64,000 nucleotides of DNA, taken from assembly GCF_013389455.1 (NCBI RefSeq), contig NZ_CP058278.1, positions 2,232,001 to 2,296,000 of the forward strand. The letters are read 5' to 3'. Made by a program: the position numbers and the translations under genes. This document shows, piece by piece, positions 20,001 to 26,939 of the stretch (its first letter is position 1; every line of letters begins with the position of its first letter). This DNA comes from Flavobacterium inviolabile (lineage in GTDB: Bacteria > Bacteroidota > Bacteroidia > Flavobacteriales > Flavobacteriaceae). Under the pieces are notes generated by a model. It ran no database searches, was not told the origin of the DNA, and saw nothing but the letters and a program-made list of their open reading frames with translations.

Positions 20001-20523
20001 GGTAGTGACCGGCGGACCTATCAGTTTAGCTGTTGGAGCAAGCGACTCAACAACGTTCACAGCAGTATATGTAATTACGCAGGCCGATATTAATGCCGGT
20101 GCGGTAAGCAACCAGGCTTTTGTTACCGGAACAGCACCGCAGGGACAAACAGTAACCGACAGTTCGGACGACAATGATGTGATTGGCGATAATCCGACAG
20201 TGATTACAGTTGACGGATGTGCGATCAATGTCTTTAATGCAGTATCTCCAAACGGAGACGGTAGCAACGATATTTTCTATATTGCGGGTATCGAATGTTA
20301 TCCGAATAATGAAATTCAGATATTCAACCGTTGGGGCGTTCAGGTCTTTGAAACAAAAGGATATAACAATACCGATAAAGTATTCAAAGGATATTCCGAT
20401 GGCAGAGCAACTGTAAACGCATCAGAACCATTACCGGACGGAACCTATTTCTACATTTTGCAGTATACCACTGCAGATGGTGTGTCTCAGAACAAAAACG
20501 GATACCTGTATATTACAAGATAA
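11062..20523 (+). CDS. giant repeat surface protein with T9SS type B sorting domain
   Basis: The protein has 3,153 residues. An N-terminal hydrophobic segment (about 27-45, KKMIFLFFISVITSFW) is the export signal, somewhat internal. Residues ~50-550 are unique. Two DUF11-type domains follow (ADLEVVSITPSTTTVNVGQQ; ADLAVLKIADNMTP), then ten 97-residue Ig/cadherin-like repeats (836-1805), another DUF11-like unit, and seven near-identical 123-residue repeats (1933-2793; IALVKTAVFNDTN...GETITYTFTVTNTGN). Two diverged copies come next. The C-terminal ~90 residues (VSPNGDGSNDIFYI, IFNRWGVQVFE, LPDGTYFYIL) are the gliding-motility-associated type B sorting domain recognised by the type IX secretion system. 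SprF-like and OmpA-like genes follow, as for SprB-type adhesins. The role is probably adhesion or gliding at the cell surface. Confidence 0.95.
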   Translation: MNENYSYSDKHLSYRQRSDFFQSFTMVLKKMIFLFFISVITSFWTQMSAEGSKDFYPSGVSGNRAFLYSNSYEAGGTTIRSWPFKTLGTHYVYAKVGETIAVASSAQNAGNGKIRLIAPDGTVYITASNNIGRIASRTEELAGPLYPGQAAGGNRYQPFNTVVGTGQEGVWRVEFLPSGSETSSSTPGVTDVAADANWTQGTNTELIAAWDVSVRNSGNSAWVNGRVYTNVLNLHISGSAFTANKAFYGSMYVLTRDGIAYKVVNNGSNGVGFTFFVNNKGFLNTANSPSYKSLNISDPLDSQFRIHDPRSADAASNVTHKIFYGKPALDLPTSGNMSGGMTWLKNAVLTPTATNITYTGVEGTPDLSGNKGAHIGFDSNLSGTYRIEIIGDFPTRIINGNCTVGTNTVFWDGKDGNGNILPAGTNIGEIRVQLFGAEVHFPFIDMEINPGGIIIEQLDTNYDVYVPTRDLVYWDDSDVTGGMATHKSNPIASGITGISSNSNGHKWGLYTSGSSGSGNSGTGSSSFGNEKSMDTWSFVPGQVIVKNLDVVVAAADLEVVSITPSTTTVNVGQQMNYTVTVVNNGPSAVTGAGFTFIVPSGFTINTVSYVNSQGTVVVVNGTIDPVTGNYTANLDMTNGGQIVFTFTGTVGAALGGQPLTVEASIIRPADVTDPDATNPGTNPPTNPHVECLNGTTTENCNNIKYNTITPAVTADLAVLKIADNMTPMVGESITFTIVATNNGLNNATNVSVTDQLQDGYAYVSSTVTTGTYNANNGLWTIGNLVNGATATLTITATVTATGNYGNTATITGAETDPNVTNNTSTIIPTRRLNIIDAVNDSATNVNGYTGATNVVNVYTNDTLNGTVVTPSQVTLTTTVSNPNLILNPDGSVDVIPGTPAGPYTLTYQICEIANPTNCDTATVTVTVVAPVIDAVNDSATNVNGYTGATNVVNVYTNDTLNGTAVTPSQVTLTTTVSNPNLILNPNGSVDVIPGTPAGPYTLTYQICEIANPTNCDTATVTVTVVAPAIDAVNDSATNVNGYTGATNVVNVYTNDTLNGTAVTPSQVTLTTTVSNPNLILNPNGSVDVIPGTPAGPYTLTYQICEIANPTNCDTATVTVTVVAPVIDAVNDSATNVNGYTGVTNVVNVYTNDTLNGTAVTPSQVTLTTTVSNPNLILNPNGSVDVIPGTPAGPYTLTYQICEIANPTNCDTATVTVTVVAPVIDAVNDSATNVNGYTGATNVVNVYTNDTLNGTAVTPSQVTLTTTVSNPNLILNPNGSVDVIPGTPAGPYTLTYQICEIANPTNCDTATVTVTVVAPVIDAVNDSATNVNGYTGATNVVNVYTNDTLNGTVVTPSQITLTTTVSNPYLTLNPNGSVDVIPGTPAGPYTLTYQICEIANPTNCDTATVTVTVVAPVIDAVNDSATNVNGYTGATNVVNVYTNDTLNGTAVNPSQVTLTTTVSNPNLILNPNGSVDVIPGTPAGPYTLTYQICEIANLTNCDTATVTVTVVAPVIDAVNDSATNVNGYTGATNVVSVYTNDTLNGTAVTPSQVTLTTTVSNPNLILNPNGSVDVIPGTPAGPYTLTYQICEIANPTNCDTAIVTVTVVAPVIDAVNDSATNVNGYTGATNVVNVYTNDTLNGTVVTPSQVTLTTTVSNPNLILNPNGSVDVIPGTPAGPYTLTYQICEIANPTNCDTATVTVTVVAPVIDAVNDSATNVNGYTGATNVVNVYTNDTLNGTAVTPSQVTLTTTVSNPNLILNPNGSVDVIPGTPGGTHTLTYQICEIANPTNCDTAVVTVFVMTPQITLTKEALNGTYNAVGNIINYTLTVTNTGNVAITNLLVTDNNADAGSISPATIATLGAGQHTTVSATHTITQADLNNGFVHNLATVTGQDPVGGTVTDESEDPTNPAQPGDNGYDPSCPKCTVTPLTQNPAIALVKTAVFNDTNTDTFAQVGETITYTFTVTNTGNVTVNGLVINDTQIGLTNAAVTPATLAPGATGTATATYVLTQTDINAGQISNTAIATGTTPQGGTVQDTSGTSTTNDTPTVTPLPQNPAIALVKTAVFNDTNADTFAQVGETITYTFTVTNTGNVTVNGLVINDTQIGLTNTAVTPATLAPGATGTATATYVLTQTDINAGQISNTAIATGTTPQGGTVQDTSGTSTTNDTPTVTPLPQNPAIALVKTAVFNDTNADTFAQVGETITYTFTVTNTGNVTINGLVINDTQIGLTNAAVTPATLAPGATGTATATYVLTQTDINAGQISNTAIATGTTPQGGTVQDTSGTSTTNDTPTVTPLPQNPAIALVKTAVFNDTNADTFAQVGETITYTFTVTNTGNVTINGLVINDTQIGLTNAVVTPATLAPGATGTATATYVLTQTDINAGQISNTAIATGNTPQGGTVQDTSGTSTTNDTPTVTPLPQNPAIALVKTAVFNDTNADTFAQVGETITYTFTVTNTGNVTVNGLVINDTQIGLTNAAVTPATLAPGATGTATATYVLTQTDINAGQISNTAIATGSTPQGGTVQDTSGTSTTNDTPTVTPLPQNPAIALVKTAVFNDTNADTFAQVGETITYTFTVTNTGNVTVNGLVINDTQIGLTNAAVTPATLAPGATGTATATYVLTQTDINAGQISNTAIATGTTPQGGTVQDTSGTSTTNDTPTVTPLAQNPAIALVKTAVFNDTNADTFAQVGETITYTFTVTNTGNVTVNGLVINDTQIGLTNAVVTPATLAPGAVGTATATYVLTQTDINAGQISNTAIATGTTPQGGTVQDTSGTSTTNDTPTVTPLAQNPELTLFKEGTYQDANGDGLVNAGDTVLYTFTVSNTGNVTITNIDITDPAVTVTGGPLSSLAPGVTDATTFTALYTITQGDIDDGAVYNMALVEGTAPNGDPVMDDSEDPTPINPNDPLVDPGCPKCTVTPLIQNPGIALIKTGVFNDNNHDGIAQAGETITYSFTVTNTGNTSLTNITITDPLPGVVVTGGPISLAVGASDSTTFTAVYVITQADINAGAVSNQAFVTGTAPQGQTVTDSSDDNDVIGDNPTVITVDGCAINVFNAVSPNGDGSNDIFYIAGIECYPNNEIQIFNRWGVQVFETKGYNNTDKVFKGYSDGRATVNASEPLPDGTYFYILQYTTADGVSQNKNGYLYITR
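13567..16476 (+). repeat. ten tandem 291-bp coding repeats (97 residues each)
   Basis: Ten in-frame units each begin with DAVNDSATNVNGYTG and end near CDTATVTVTVVAP. Differences are few (A/V after NGT, D/N in the first unit, NPYLTL in unit 6, NLTNCD in unit 7, GTPGGTHT in unit 10). Synonymous changes are scattered among units, so the copies are maintained by selection or gene conversion rather than all being very recent. They are probably stacked beta-sandwich domains forming a stalk. Confidence 0.93.
16858..19440 (+). repeat. seven tandem 369-bp coding repeats (123 residues each)
   Basis: Seven in-frame units start at 16858, 17227, 17596, 17965, 18334, 18703 and 19072. Each runs from NPAIALVKTAVFNDTN to NDTPTVTPLPQ (LAQ in the last two). 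They differ at a handful of residues only (T/A, N/T/S before TPQGG, TV/TI NGLV). Diverged copies lie on both sides. The units are DUF11-like beta domains. Confidence 0.93.
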
Positions 20524-20530
20524 ATGGAAT

Positions 20531-20555
20531 CCCGGGGGAAAGCAAGTACTCCGGG
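20531..20555 (+). terminator. hairpin between adhesin and SprF-like gene (possible attenuator)
   Basis: CCCGG (20531-20535) can pair with CCGGG (20551-20555), followed by TTTAT. The stem is short and the T-tract weak, so it may only partly stop transcription and lower expression of the downstream secretion-partner genes. Confidence 0.3.
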
Positions 20556-20574
20556 TTTATAAAACAAATAAAAA

Positions 20575-21489
20575 ATGAGAACAAAATTTATACTTTTCGT
20601 TTTACTGTTGACCGGGATAAGCGGATTTGCCCAACAGGACGCCCAGTATACCCAGTATATGTACAATACGATTAATATCAATCCGGCCTATGCAGGCTCC
20701 AGGGGAGTAATGAGTATTTTCGGATTGCATCGTACGCAATGGGTGGGACTGGAAGGTGCGCCGGTAACCAATGCCGTATCGCTGAACACGCCAATTAACA
20801 ATAGTAACTTAGGGCTGGGATTGTCATTTGTAAACGACAGGATCGGTCCGGCAGATGAAAATTCCATTTCAGCCGATTTCTCGTATACCATCAATACATC
20901 GGAAACTTTTAAACTGTCTTTCGGATTAAAAGCAACGGCACATTTGCTGAATGTTGACTTTAACAAGCTGAATATTTATGACCATTCCGATCCGAGGTTT
21001 CAGAACAATATTGACAATAAATTCTCTCCGAATTTTGGTGCCGGAATCTACCTGCATTCTGACAAAACCTATGTTGGTGTATCGGTGCCTAATTTTCTGG
21101 AAACCAAACATTATGATAAAAGTTCTGCATCAACCGCAAAAGAAAACCTGCATTATTACGTGATTGCCGGTCATGTGTTTGAGATCAATCCGGATATAAA
21201 ATTCAAACCGGCATTACTGACAAAAATTGTTAAAGGTGCCCCATTACAGGTTGACCTGTCGGCTAATTTCCTGTTGTATGACAAATTCACTGCCGGATTA
21301 GCTTACCGATGGGATGCAGCCTGCAGTGCGATGGTTGGATTCCAGATCACAAACGGACTGTTTGCAGGATATGCTTATGATATGGAAACAACAAAACTGG
21401 CAGACTATAACTCAGGATCACATGAGATTTTCCTGCGATTCGAATTGTTTAACAGAAGTAACAGAATACTGACACCAAGATTCTTCTAA
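20575..21489 (+). CDS. PorP/SprF-family type IX secretion outer-membrane protein
   Basis: The protein has 304 residues. The signal peptide MRTKFILFVLLLTGISGFAQ is followed by the family's typical start, QDAQYTQYMYNTININPAYAG. The rest is rich in amphipathic beta strands with repeated Gly/Tyr patterns (GLGLSFVNDRIGP, FGAGIYLHSDKTYVGVSVPN), as in an outer-membrane barrel. PorP/SprF proteins are needed for surface attachment or secretion of specific type B sorting-domain proteins. The gene directly follows such a protein (51-bp gap) and precedes an OmpA-family gene by eight bases. It is very likely the dedicated partner of the giant adhesin. Confidence 0.94.
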   Translation: MRTKFILFVLLLTGISGFAQQDAQYTQYMYNTININPAYAGSRGVMSIFGLHRTQWVGLEGAPVTNAVSLNTPINNSNLGLGLSFVNDRIGPADENSISADFSYTINTSETFKLSFGLKATAHLLNVDFNKLNIYDHSDPRFQNNIDNKFSPNFGAGIYLHSDKTYVGVSVPNFLETKHYDKSSASTAKENLHYYVIAGHVFEINPDIKFKPALLTKIVKGAPLQVDLSANFLLYDKFTAGLAYRWDAACSAMVGFQITNGLFAGYAYDMETTKLADYNSGSHEIFLRFELFNRSNRILTPRFF

Positions 21490-21497
21490 TTAAAGAC

Positions 21498-23450
21498 ATG
21501 ATTATGAAAAAAATAGTATTGCAATTAGGTTTGCTGCTGCTGCTTTCTACAAGTGTATATTCGCAAAAAGGAAAGATTGTTTCCGCTAATAAAGAATATG
21601 ACAATTACGCTTATGTAGATGCCATTAAAACCTATGAAAAAATAGCCGACAAAGGATACAAATCGGTTGAAGTACTGCAAAAATTAGGAGATTCCTATTA
21701 TTTCAACGGAAAACTGGAATCGGCTGCAAAATGGTATGGCGAATTGTTTGCGATGTCGAAAGAGGTCGATGCCGAATATTATTACCGGTATTCCCAGTCG
21801 CTGAAATCCATAGGAGAATATGAAAAGGCCAATCAGATGCTGGCGAGATTCAATGAGAAAAATGCAAACGACGTAAGAGGTAAAGAATATAAAAACCAGA
21901 CCGATTACCTGGAAATTATTAAACAGAATTCCGGGCGTTACACTATTGATAATGCCGGAATCAACACTCAGTATTCCGATTACGGAAGTTCTTTCTTTGA
22001 AAATAAAGTGATCTTTACTTCGGCAAGAGATACTTCGGGTGTATTCAGCAAACGGGTACATACCTGGACAGGAGAATCGTTTACCAATCTGTATGCGGTA
22101 ACGCTGAACGAAGACGGTTCGGTAACCAACCCGGAACGATTTGCAAAAGAGATCAATACCCGGTTTCACGAAGCGACCCCGGTATTTACAAAAGACGGCA
22201 AAACGATGTACTTTACCCGTAACAACTATAATAACGGTAAAAAAGGAAAAGACAGTCAGAAAACAACGTTGCTGAAAATTTATAGGGCAACCTTAAAAGA
22301 CGGTAAATGGACAGCTGTTACCGAACTGCCTTTTAACAGTAACAGCTACAGTACGGCACATCCGGCATTAAGCCCGGATGATAAAACCTTGTATTTTGCG
22401 TCCAATATGCCCGGAACACTGGGACAATCGGATATTTTTAAAGTAGCCATTAAAGAAGACGGAAGTTTTGGCACACCGGAAAATTTAGGCACAACAATCA
22501 ATACACCGGGAAGAGAAACCTTTCCGTTCGTATCGGCAGATAACGAACTTTATTTTGCTTCCGACGGCCATTTGGGATTGGGAGGTCTGGATATTTTTGT
22601 TTCCAGATTATCAAAAGAAGGAACTTTCAAAACGGTACAGAATATTGGCGCACCGGCAAACAGTCCGAAAGACGATTTCAGTTTCCTGATCAATACCACC
22701 ACTAAAAAAGGATTCCTGAGTTCGAACCGGGAAGGCGGACAGGGAACGGATGATATCTATAAGTTTACAGAAAACCAGCCGTTACAATATGCCTGCGAAC
22801 AGCTGCTGGCCGGTATCGTTACCGATACGGATACTGCAGCACCATTGCGCAATGCGACCGTTACCCTGTTTGATGAAAACTTTAAAGTAGTGAAAACAGT
22901 TACTACCGATGCGGCCGGAAATTACAATTTTGGCACTGTGGACTGTCAGCGAAAATACTTTGTAAAAGCAGAACTGCCGGGTTACAACACCAGGGAGTTA
23001 AGCGTTATTATTCCAAATACTTCCGGAAGTACGAACCTGCCGGTAGCCTTGGATAAAACCGTTAAACCGGTTCAGAAAGGTGATGACCTGGCTAAAACAT
23101 TCGGAATCAGAATTATCTATTTTGATCTGGACAAATGGAATATCCGTCGTGATGCAGCGGTTGACTTAGCTAAAATAGTGGAAGTCATGAAAGAAAACCC
23201 GAAAATGAGAATAGATGTCCGTTCGCATACCGACAGCCGTCAGACTCATGAATATAATGAGCGTTTATCCGATAGAAGAGCCAGATCAACAATTGCATGG
23301 ATGGTGAAACAGGGTATCGAGGCTTCGCGATTAACCGGTAAAGGCTATGGCGAAACACAATTGCTGAACAAATGTGCAGACGGGATATCGTGTTCGGAAG
23401 AAGAACATCAGTTAAACAGAAGAAGTGAATTTATTATTGTTGACATGTAA
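21498..23450 (+). CDS. OmpA-family protein with PD40 propeller and CarboxypepD-like domain
   Basis: The protein has about 650 residues. The start is 21498 or, equally likely, the ATG at 21504, which begins MKKIVLQLGLLLLLSTSVYS. After the signal peptide there are TPR-like helices (about 30-130), then a WD40-like PD40 propeller (about 190-425, with SPDDKTLYFASNMPGTLGQS and LYFASDGHLGLGGLDIFVS). A carboxypeptidase-regulatory-like beta domain follows (about 440-510, ATVTLFDENFKVVKT). The C-terminal OmpA peptidoglycan-binding domain (about 530-650) contains RIDVRSHTDSRQTHEYNERL and LSDRRA. Genes of this layout follow PorP/SprF in T9SS adhesin operons and probably anchor the partner complex to the cell wall. 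Confidence 0.93.
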   Translation: MIMKKIVLQLGLLLLLSTSVYSQKGKIVSANKEYDNYAYVDAIKTYEKIADKGYKSVEVLQKLGDSYYFNGKLESAAKWYGELFAMSKEVDAEYYYRYSQSLKSIGEYEKANQMLARFNEKNANDVRGKEYKNQTDYLEIIKQNSGRYTIDNAGINTQYSDYGSSFFENKVIFTSARDTSGVFSKRVHTWTGESFTNLYAVTLNEDGSVTNPERFAKEINTRFHEATPVFTKDGKTMYFTRNNYNNGKKGKDSQKTTLLKIYRATLKDGKWTAVTELPFNSNSYSTAHPALSPDDKTLYFASNMPGTLGQSDIFKVAIKEDGSFGTPENLGTTINTPGRETFPFVSADNELYFASDGHLGLGGLDIFVSRLSKEGTFKTVQNIGAPANSPKDDFSFLINTTTKKGFLSSNREGGQGTDDIYKFTENQPLQYACEQLLAGIVTDTDTAAPLRNATVTLFDENFKVVKTVTTDAAGNYNFGTVDCQRKYFVKAELPGYNTRELSVIIPNTSGSTNLPVALDKTVKPVQKGDDLAKTFGIRIIYFDLDKWNIRRDAAVDLAKIVEVMKENPKMRIDVRSHTDSRQTHEYNERLSDRRARSTIAWMVKQGIEASRLTGKGYGETQLLNKCADGISCSEEEHQLNRRSEFIIVDM

Positions 23451-23462
23451 TATTCTGATAGA

Positions 23463-23642
23463 ATGTATACCAATCAGTTATTATCCTTCTTTATTGGTTT
23501 ATGCCTGTTTGTTTTATCCGGGCATACCCTTATAAATGGTATCATTAATAAAGAAAATCAACAGAAACGAAAGGGAATGCTCGGACTGATTGTTTCGTTC
23601 GGATTAATAATAGGGGGCTATTATTATATCCTGACCCAATAG
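23463..23642 (+). CDS. small two-helix membrane protein, 59 residues
   Basis: The ATG at 23463 opens a 59-codon frame ending at TAG 23640-23642. It encodes two hydrophobic helices, LLSFFIGLCLFVLSG (about residues 6-20) and MLGLIVSFGLIIGGYYYI (about 39-56), separated by a basic loop NKENQQKRKG. The composition is that of a real small membrane protein. It begins 12 bp after the OmpA-family gene and is followed by a terminator, so it is probably the last gene of the adhesin operon. Function unknown. Confidence 0.62.
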   Translation: MYTNQLLSFFIGLCLFVLSGHTLINGIINKENQQKRKGMLGLIVSFGLIIGGYYYILTQ

Positions 23643-23675
23643 GAACCGTTCGGGAACAGCAGCAGTATTCTTGTA

Positions 23676-23714
23676 AAAACAGGGTCAGAACATTTTGGCC
23701 CTGTTTTCTTTTTA
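23676..23714 (+). terminator. intrinsic terminator closing the adhesin operon
   Basis: AAAACAGGG (23676-23684) pairs with CCCTGTTTT (23699-23707), followed by CTTTTTA. Confidence 0.75.
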
Positions 23715-23806
23715 GAGAACAGCGGTTAAAAAATAGTGGTGACAGCACACAATAAAATAGGCAGAAAACTATGCTGAAATTATTATGATGGCATATAATA
23801 AATAGT

Positions 23807-23814
23807 TACTTTTG
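23807..23814 (+). promoter_or_regulatory. -7 promoter element of the acyltransferase gene
   Basis: TACTTTTG matches TAnnTTTG 32 bp before the ATG at 23847. There is no exact TTG at the -33 position. Confidence 0.5.
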
Positions 23815-23846
23815 GCACGTTTTTAATATACTTAATATTGAATAGT

Positions 23847-25112
23847 ATGGTAAAAGATTTATTCGAAAGAATTCAAAGTAATAAAGGTCCTTTAGGAAAA
23901 TGGGCTTCACAGGCAGAGGGATATTATGTATTTCCGAAACTGGAAGGACAACTGGGACCTAGAATGCAGTTTCACGGAAGAGAAATTTTAAACTGGAGTA
24001 TCAACGACTATTTAGGATTGGCAAACCATCCTGAAGTTCGAAAAGTAGATGCACAGGCAGCATTAGAGTATGGAGCGGCTTACCCGATGGGTGCCCGAAT
24101 GATGAGCGGACACACCACGATTCACGAACAGCTTCAAAATGAATTAGCAGAATTTGTACAAAAAGAAGCAGCTTATTTATTGAACTTCGGTTATCAGGGA
24201 ATGGTATCTATTATTGATGCTCTGGTAACTAAAAATGACGTGATTGTTTACGATGTGGATTCCCACGCCTGTATTATTGACGGGGTTCGTTTACACATGG
24301 GAAAACGGTTCACGTACAAACACAATGATGTAGAAAGCCTGGAGAAAAACTTGGGACGTGCTACAAAAATGGCAACGGAAAACGGAGGAGGAATCCTGGT
24401 AATTACCGAAGGTGTTTTTGGAATGCGCGGACAACAGGGGAAACTAAAGGAAATCATTGCTTTAAAAGAAAAATACAATTTCCGTTTGCTGGTTGACGAT
24501 GCACACGGTTTCGGAACACTTGGTAAAACCGGTGCCGGAGCAGGTGAGGAGCAGGGTTGTCAGGATGGTATTGATGTGTACTTCTCCACATTTGCAAAAT
24601 CAATGGCGAGCATTGGTGCTTTTGTGGCGGCAGATAAAGACATTATCGATTACCTGAAATACAACTTACGTTCTCAGATGTTTGCAAAATCGTTACCGAT
24701 GATCATGACTATCGGAGCGTTAAAACGTTTGGAAATGTTGCGTTCCATGCCGGAACTGAAAGCAAAACTTTGGGAAAATGTAGATGCGTTACAAAACGGA
24801 TTAAAATCGAGAGGTTTCAATATTGGCGATACCAATACCTGTGTAACACCGGTTTACCTGGAAGGAAGTATTCCGGAAGCAATGGTGATGGTGAACGATT
24901 TACGTGAAAATTACGGAATCTTCCTGTCCATCGTGGTTTATCCGGTTATTCCAAAAGGAATTATCCTGTTGCGAATGATTCCTACCGCTTCGCATACCTT
25001 AACGGATATCGACGAAACTTTAGCGGCTTTCGAGGCAATTCGCGAGAAATTGGTTAACGGAACCTATAAAAAAATAGCTCAGGAAACTACTGTAGACGTA
25101 AGCGCTGAATAA
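23847..25112 (+). CDS. PLP-dependent alpha-oxoamine synthase, serine palmitoyltransferase type
   Basis: The protein has 421 residues from the ATG at 23847; an in-frame TTG nine bases earlier is a weaker start. It is a fold-type I PLP enzyme: NWSINDYLGLANHPEV near the start, a nucleotide-clamping VDDAHGFGTLGKTGAGAGE, and FSTFAKSMASIGAF with the Schiff-base Lys251. Family members condense an acyl thioester with an amino acid. In Bacteroidota the best fit is serine palmitoyltransferase, the first step of sphingolipid synthesis. A cysteate-specific enzyme for sulfonolipids, a 2-amino-3-ketobutyrate ligase or a biotin-pathway BioF cannot be excluded from motifs alone. The gene is monocistronic, with a -7 element and a terminator. 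A candidate N-acyltransferase lies 2 kb downstream. Confidence 0.85.
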   Translation: MVKDLFERIQSNKGPLGKWASQAEGYYVFPKLEGQLGPRMQFHGREILNWSINDYLGLANHPEVRKVDAQAALEYGAAYPMGARMMSGHTTIHEQLQNELAEFVQKEAAYLLNFGYQGMVSIIDALVTKNDVIVYDVDSHACIIDGVRLHMGKRFTYKHNDVESLEKNLGRATKMATENGGGILVITEGVFGMRGQQGKLKEIIALKEKYNFRLLVDDAHGFGTLGKTGAGAGEEQGCQDGIDVYFSTFAKSMASIGAFVAADKDIIDYLKYNLRSQMFAKSLPMIMTIGALKRLEMLRSMPELKAKLWENVDALQNGLKSRGFNIGDTNTCVTPVYLEGSIPEAMVMVNDLRENYGIFLSIVVYPVIPKGIILLRMIPTASHTLTDIDETLAAFEAIREKLVNGTYKKIAQETTVDVSAE

Positions 25113-25137
25113 TACCTGAAATATAAAAGTAAGAATA

Positions 25138-25164
25138 AACACCGGAGATCTTCTTCGGTGTTTT
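25138..25164 (+). terminator. intrinsic terminator after the acyltransferase gene
   Basis: AACACCG (25138-25144) pairs with CGGTGTT (25156-25162), flanked by A and T residues. Confidence 0.65.
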
Positions 25165-25221
25165 GCGTTTTTATACGGTGAATAACTGCTTTTTTTAACA
25201 TAGCTTAACATATAAAAGGAG

Positions 25222-25229
25222 TATTTTTG
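25222..25229 (+). promoter_or_regulatory. -7 promoter element of the LVIVD lipoprotein gene
   Basis: TATTTTTG matches TAnnTTTG and lies only 11 bp before the ATG at 25241, so the leader would be very short. Confidence 0.5.
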
Positions 25230-25240
25230 CCACAAATAAA

Positions 25241-26878
25241 ATGAAAATGAAATTAAACAGATTAACAGGAATTGCCGCATTAGCGCTTTTTGCAACCGTA
25301 ATTGGTTGTCAGTCAGATGATACTAACGGATCAAATTCAAACGGAGATGCTGATAAAGTTATTTTAAACTCAGACATCAATGCTTTAAATCAAAGAATTA
25401 ACTTTTCAAATTCAGGAGTTTTGGACATGGTAGGTGCTACTTCTGGAAAAATGACAGGAGCTGCCAGTGATTTCCCGCTAACATTAGTTGCCGAAATTAA
25501 TGCGCCAACCTATAACGGGCACACGTTGAGAGCGACACATGTGGATGTGGCCAATCAATATGCTTATGTGTCATACAATACCGAAGGGGAAACCTATTTG
25601 GGAGCGATTGACGTAATCAATATTTCAAATCCTAATAACCCGCAGTTAGTAGTTCAGGCGATTTTCCCGAACAGCGATATCAGCGCGGTTTCTTATAACA
25701 ACGGAGAATTATTCATTGCAGGAGCAACCAGCATTGATTCAAATCCGGCATTAACAAGCCCTGCTTTTGCTGCTAAAATGCCATTGCAAAACGGTTTGTT
25801 AACAACAAACTATACACCAAATACCATTCTTGGAAATGTAGCTACTGATATTTTTGCAAACAGCTCTAAATATTATGCAGTTTCCGGTTATAACGGAGAA
25901 TTGGTACGTTACAACAGATCCGGAAATACTTTTGAAGCAGCTATTCCGGTTGCCGATTTAAGAGCTTTAGGAAGTGTAGACAACAAAATTGTAGTTCTAA
26001 GCGGAACTCAGGGTGTAAAAGTATATGATGCCAATTCATTTGCTTTACAAAACGCATTCACCACTTCTCAGGATGTTTCAGATGCTAAAAGAACTATCGG
26101 TTTTGCTGATAACAGCAGAGTTTTAGTATCGGAAGGATATAACGGATTAGGTGTTTATAACTATGCTACAGGAAACAAATTACAAACTATCGCAATCCCT
26201 ACAAATGTAGCCGGAGTTGAGGTACAGGATATCGTTACCAATGCAGTATCAGTTAACAATAATAAAGCATTTGTTGCTAACGGTGCAGCAGGATTATATA
26301 TCTACAACACTGCAGGAACTTTAAGCCTTTTAGGTTCATTGCCGCTAAACGGTTCTTCTAACTATGTGAAAAGTGCCGGTGACTATATTTTCGTAGCAAA
26401 CGGAAACGGTGGATTGAAAATCATCAAAATGTTAGCAACGCCTAACAATACTGTTGACTGTACAAACTTCCCTAACTATCCTGGTGACCAATGGTTAAAC
26501 GTAAACTCAGGTCAGAACTTACAGTATAAAGGTTCGGCTTCTGTACAGGGTGTTAACGTAAACGCTAACCTTACTTTCTGCGGATCTTTAGCAGTTTCAC
26601 AGGGATTAAATGTAAACAGTGGCGGAACATTCTATATGAAAGGTTCTTTGGCGCAGGGACAGGTACACAACCCGTACAACTCATTGAATGTAAACAGCAA
26701 TGCTAAATTGAAAATCGAAGGTAGTGTAGTGATCTATGGTAACCTGGTATTGAACAGCGGAGCGACATTGGAATTCGTAGGATCTGGTTCTTCAATCACT
26801 ATCCACGGATCGGTAACAAAAGGAAACAATGTAACGATTACAGGAACTTATACCGATACGTTTAATAAATTAAACTAA
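25241..26878 (+). CDS. lipoprotein with LVIVD-type beta-propeller and beta-repeat C-terminus
   Basis: The protein has 545 residues. The lipoprotein signal ends at ALALFATVIGC (Cys about residue 23). Residues ~85-400 contain repeated blade-like units: VDVANQYAYVSYNTEGETYL followed by IDVINISNPNNPQLV, then FANSSKYYAVSGYNGEL, VNNNKAFVANGAAGLYIYN and GDYIFVANGNGGLKIIK. These fit the LVIVD-repeat propeller family. The last ~130 residues carry recurring LNVNSG motifs separated by short strands, as in a beta-solenoid. The protein is probably exposed on the outer membrane and binds protein or glycan. It sits between a sphingolipid-type synthase and a divergent acyltransferase, but whether it belongs to that pathway is unknown. 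Confidence 0.85.
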   Translation: MKMKLNRLTGIAALALFATVIGCQSDDTNGSNSNGDADKVILNSDINALNQRINFSNSGVLDMVGATSGKMTGAASDFPLTLVAEINAPTYNGHTLRATHVDVANQYAYVSYNTEGETYLGAIDVINISNPNNPQLVVQAIFPNSDISAVSYNNGELFIAGATSIDSNPALTSPAFAAKMPLQNGLLTTNYTPNTILGNVATDIFANSSKYYAVSGYNGELVRYNRSGNTFEAAIPVADLRALGSVDNKIVVLSGTQGVKVYDANSFALQNAFTTSQDVSDAKRTIGFADNSRVLVSEGYNGLGVYNYATGNKLQTIAIPTNVAGVEVQDIVTNAVSVNNNKAFVANGAAGLYIYNTAGTLSLLGSLPLNGSSNYVKSAGDYIFVANGNGGLKIIKMLATPNNTVDCTNFPNYPGDQWLNVNSGQNLQYKGSASVQGVNVNANLTFCGSLAVSQGLNVNSGGTFYMKGSLAQGQVHNPYNSLNVNSNAKLKIEGSVVIYGNLVLNSGATLEFVGSGSSITIHGSVTKGNNVTITGTYTDTFNKLN

Positions 26879-26903
26879 TCGGATACTCTCAGAAATAGAA
26901 ATG

Positions 26904-26938
26904 AAAAAGCCCTGAATGTTAATTCAGGGCTTTTTTTT
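26904..26938. terminator. bidirectional terminator between convergent genes
   Basis: GCCCTGAA (26909-26916) pairs with TTCAGGGC (26923-26930) with an A5 tract before and a T8 tract after. It serves both the lipoprotein gene and the minus-strand gene ending at 26940. Confidence 0.85.
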
Positions 26939-26939
26939 A

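Noticed and set aside
16533..20267. A series of long minus-strand open frames opposite the adhesin repeats
   Set aside because: They are antisense shadows of the repeated coding sequence, repeat with the same period and show low-complexity Val/Thr/Ala composition.
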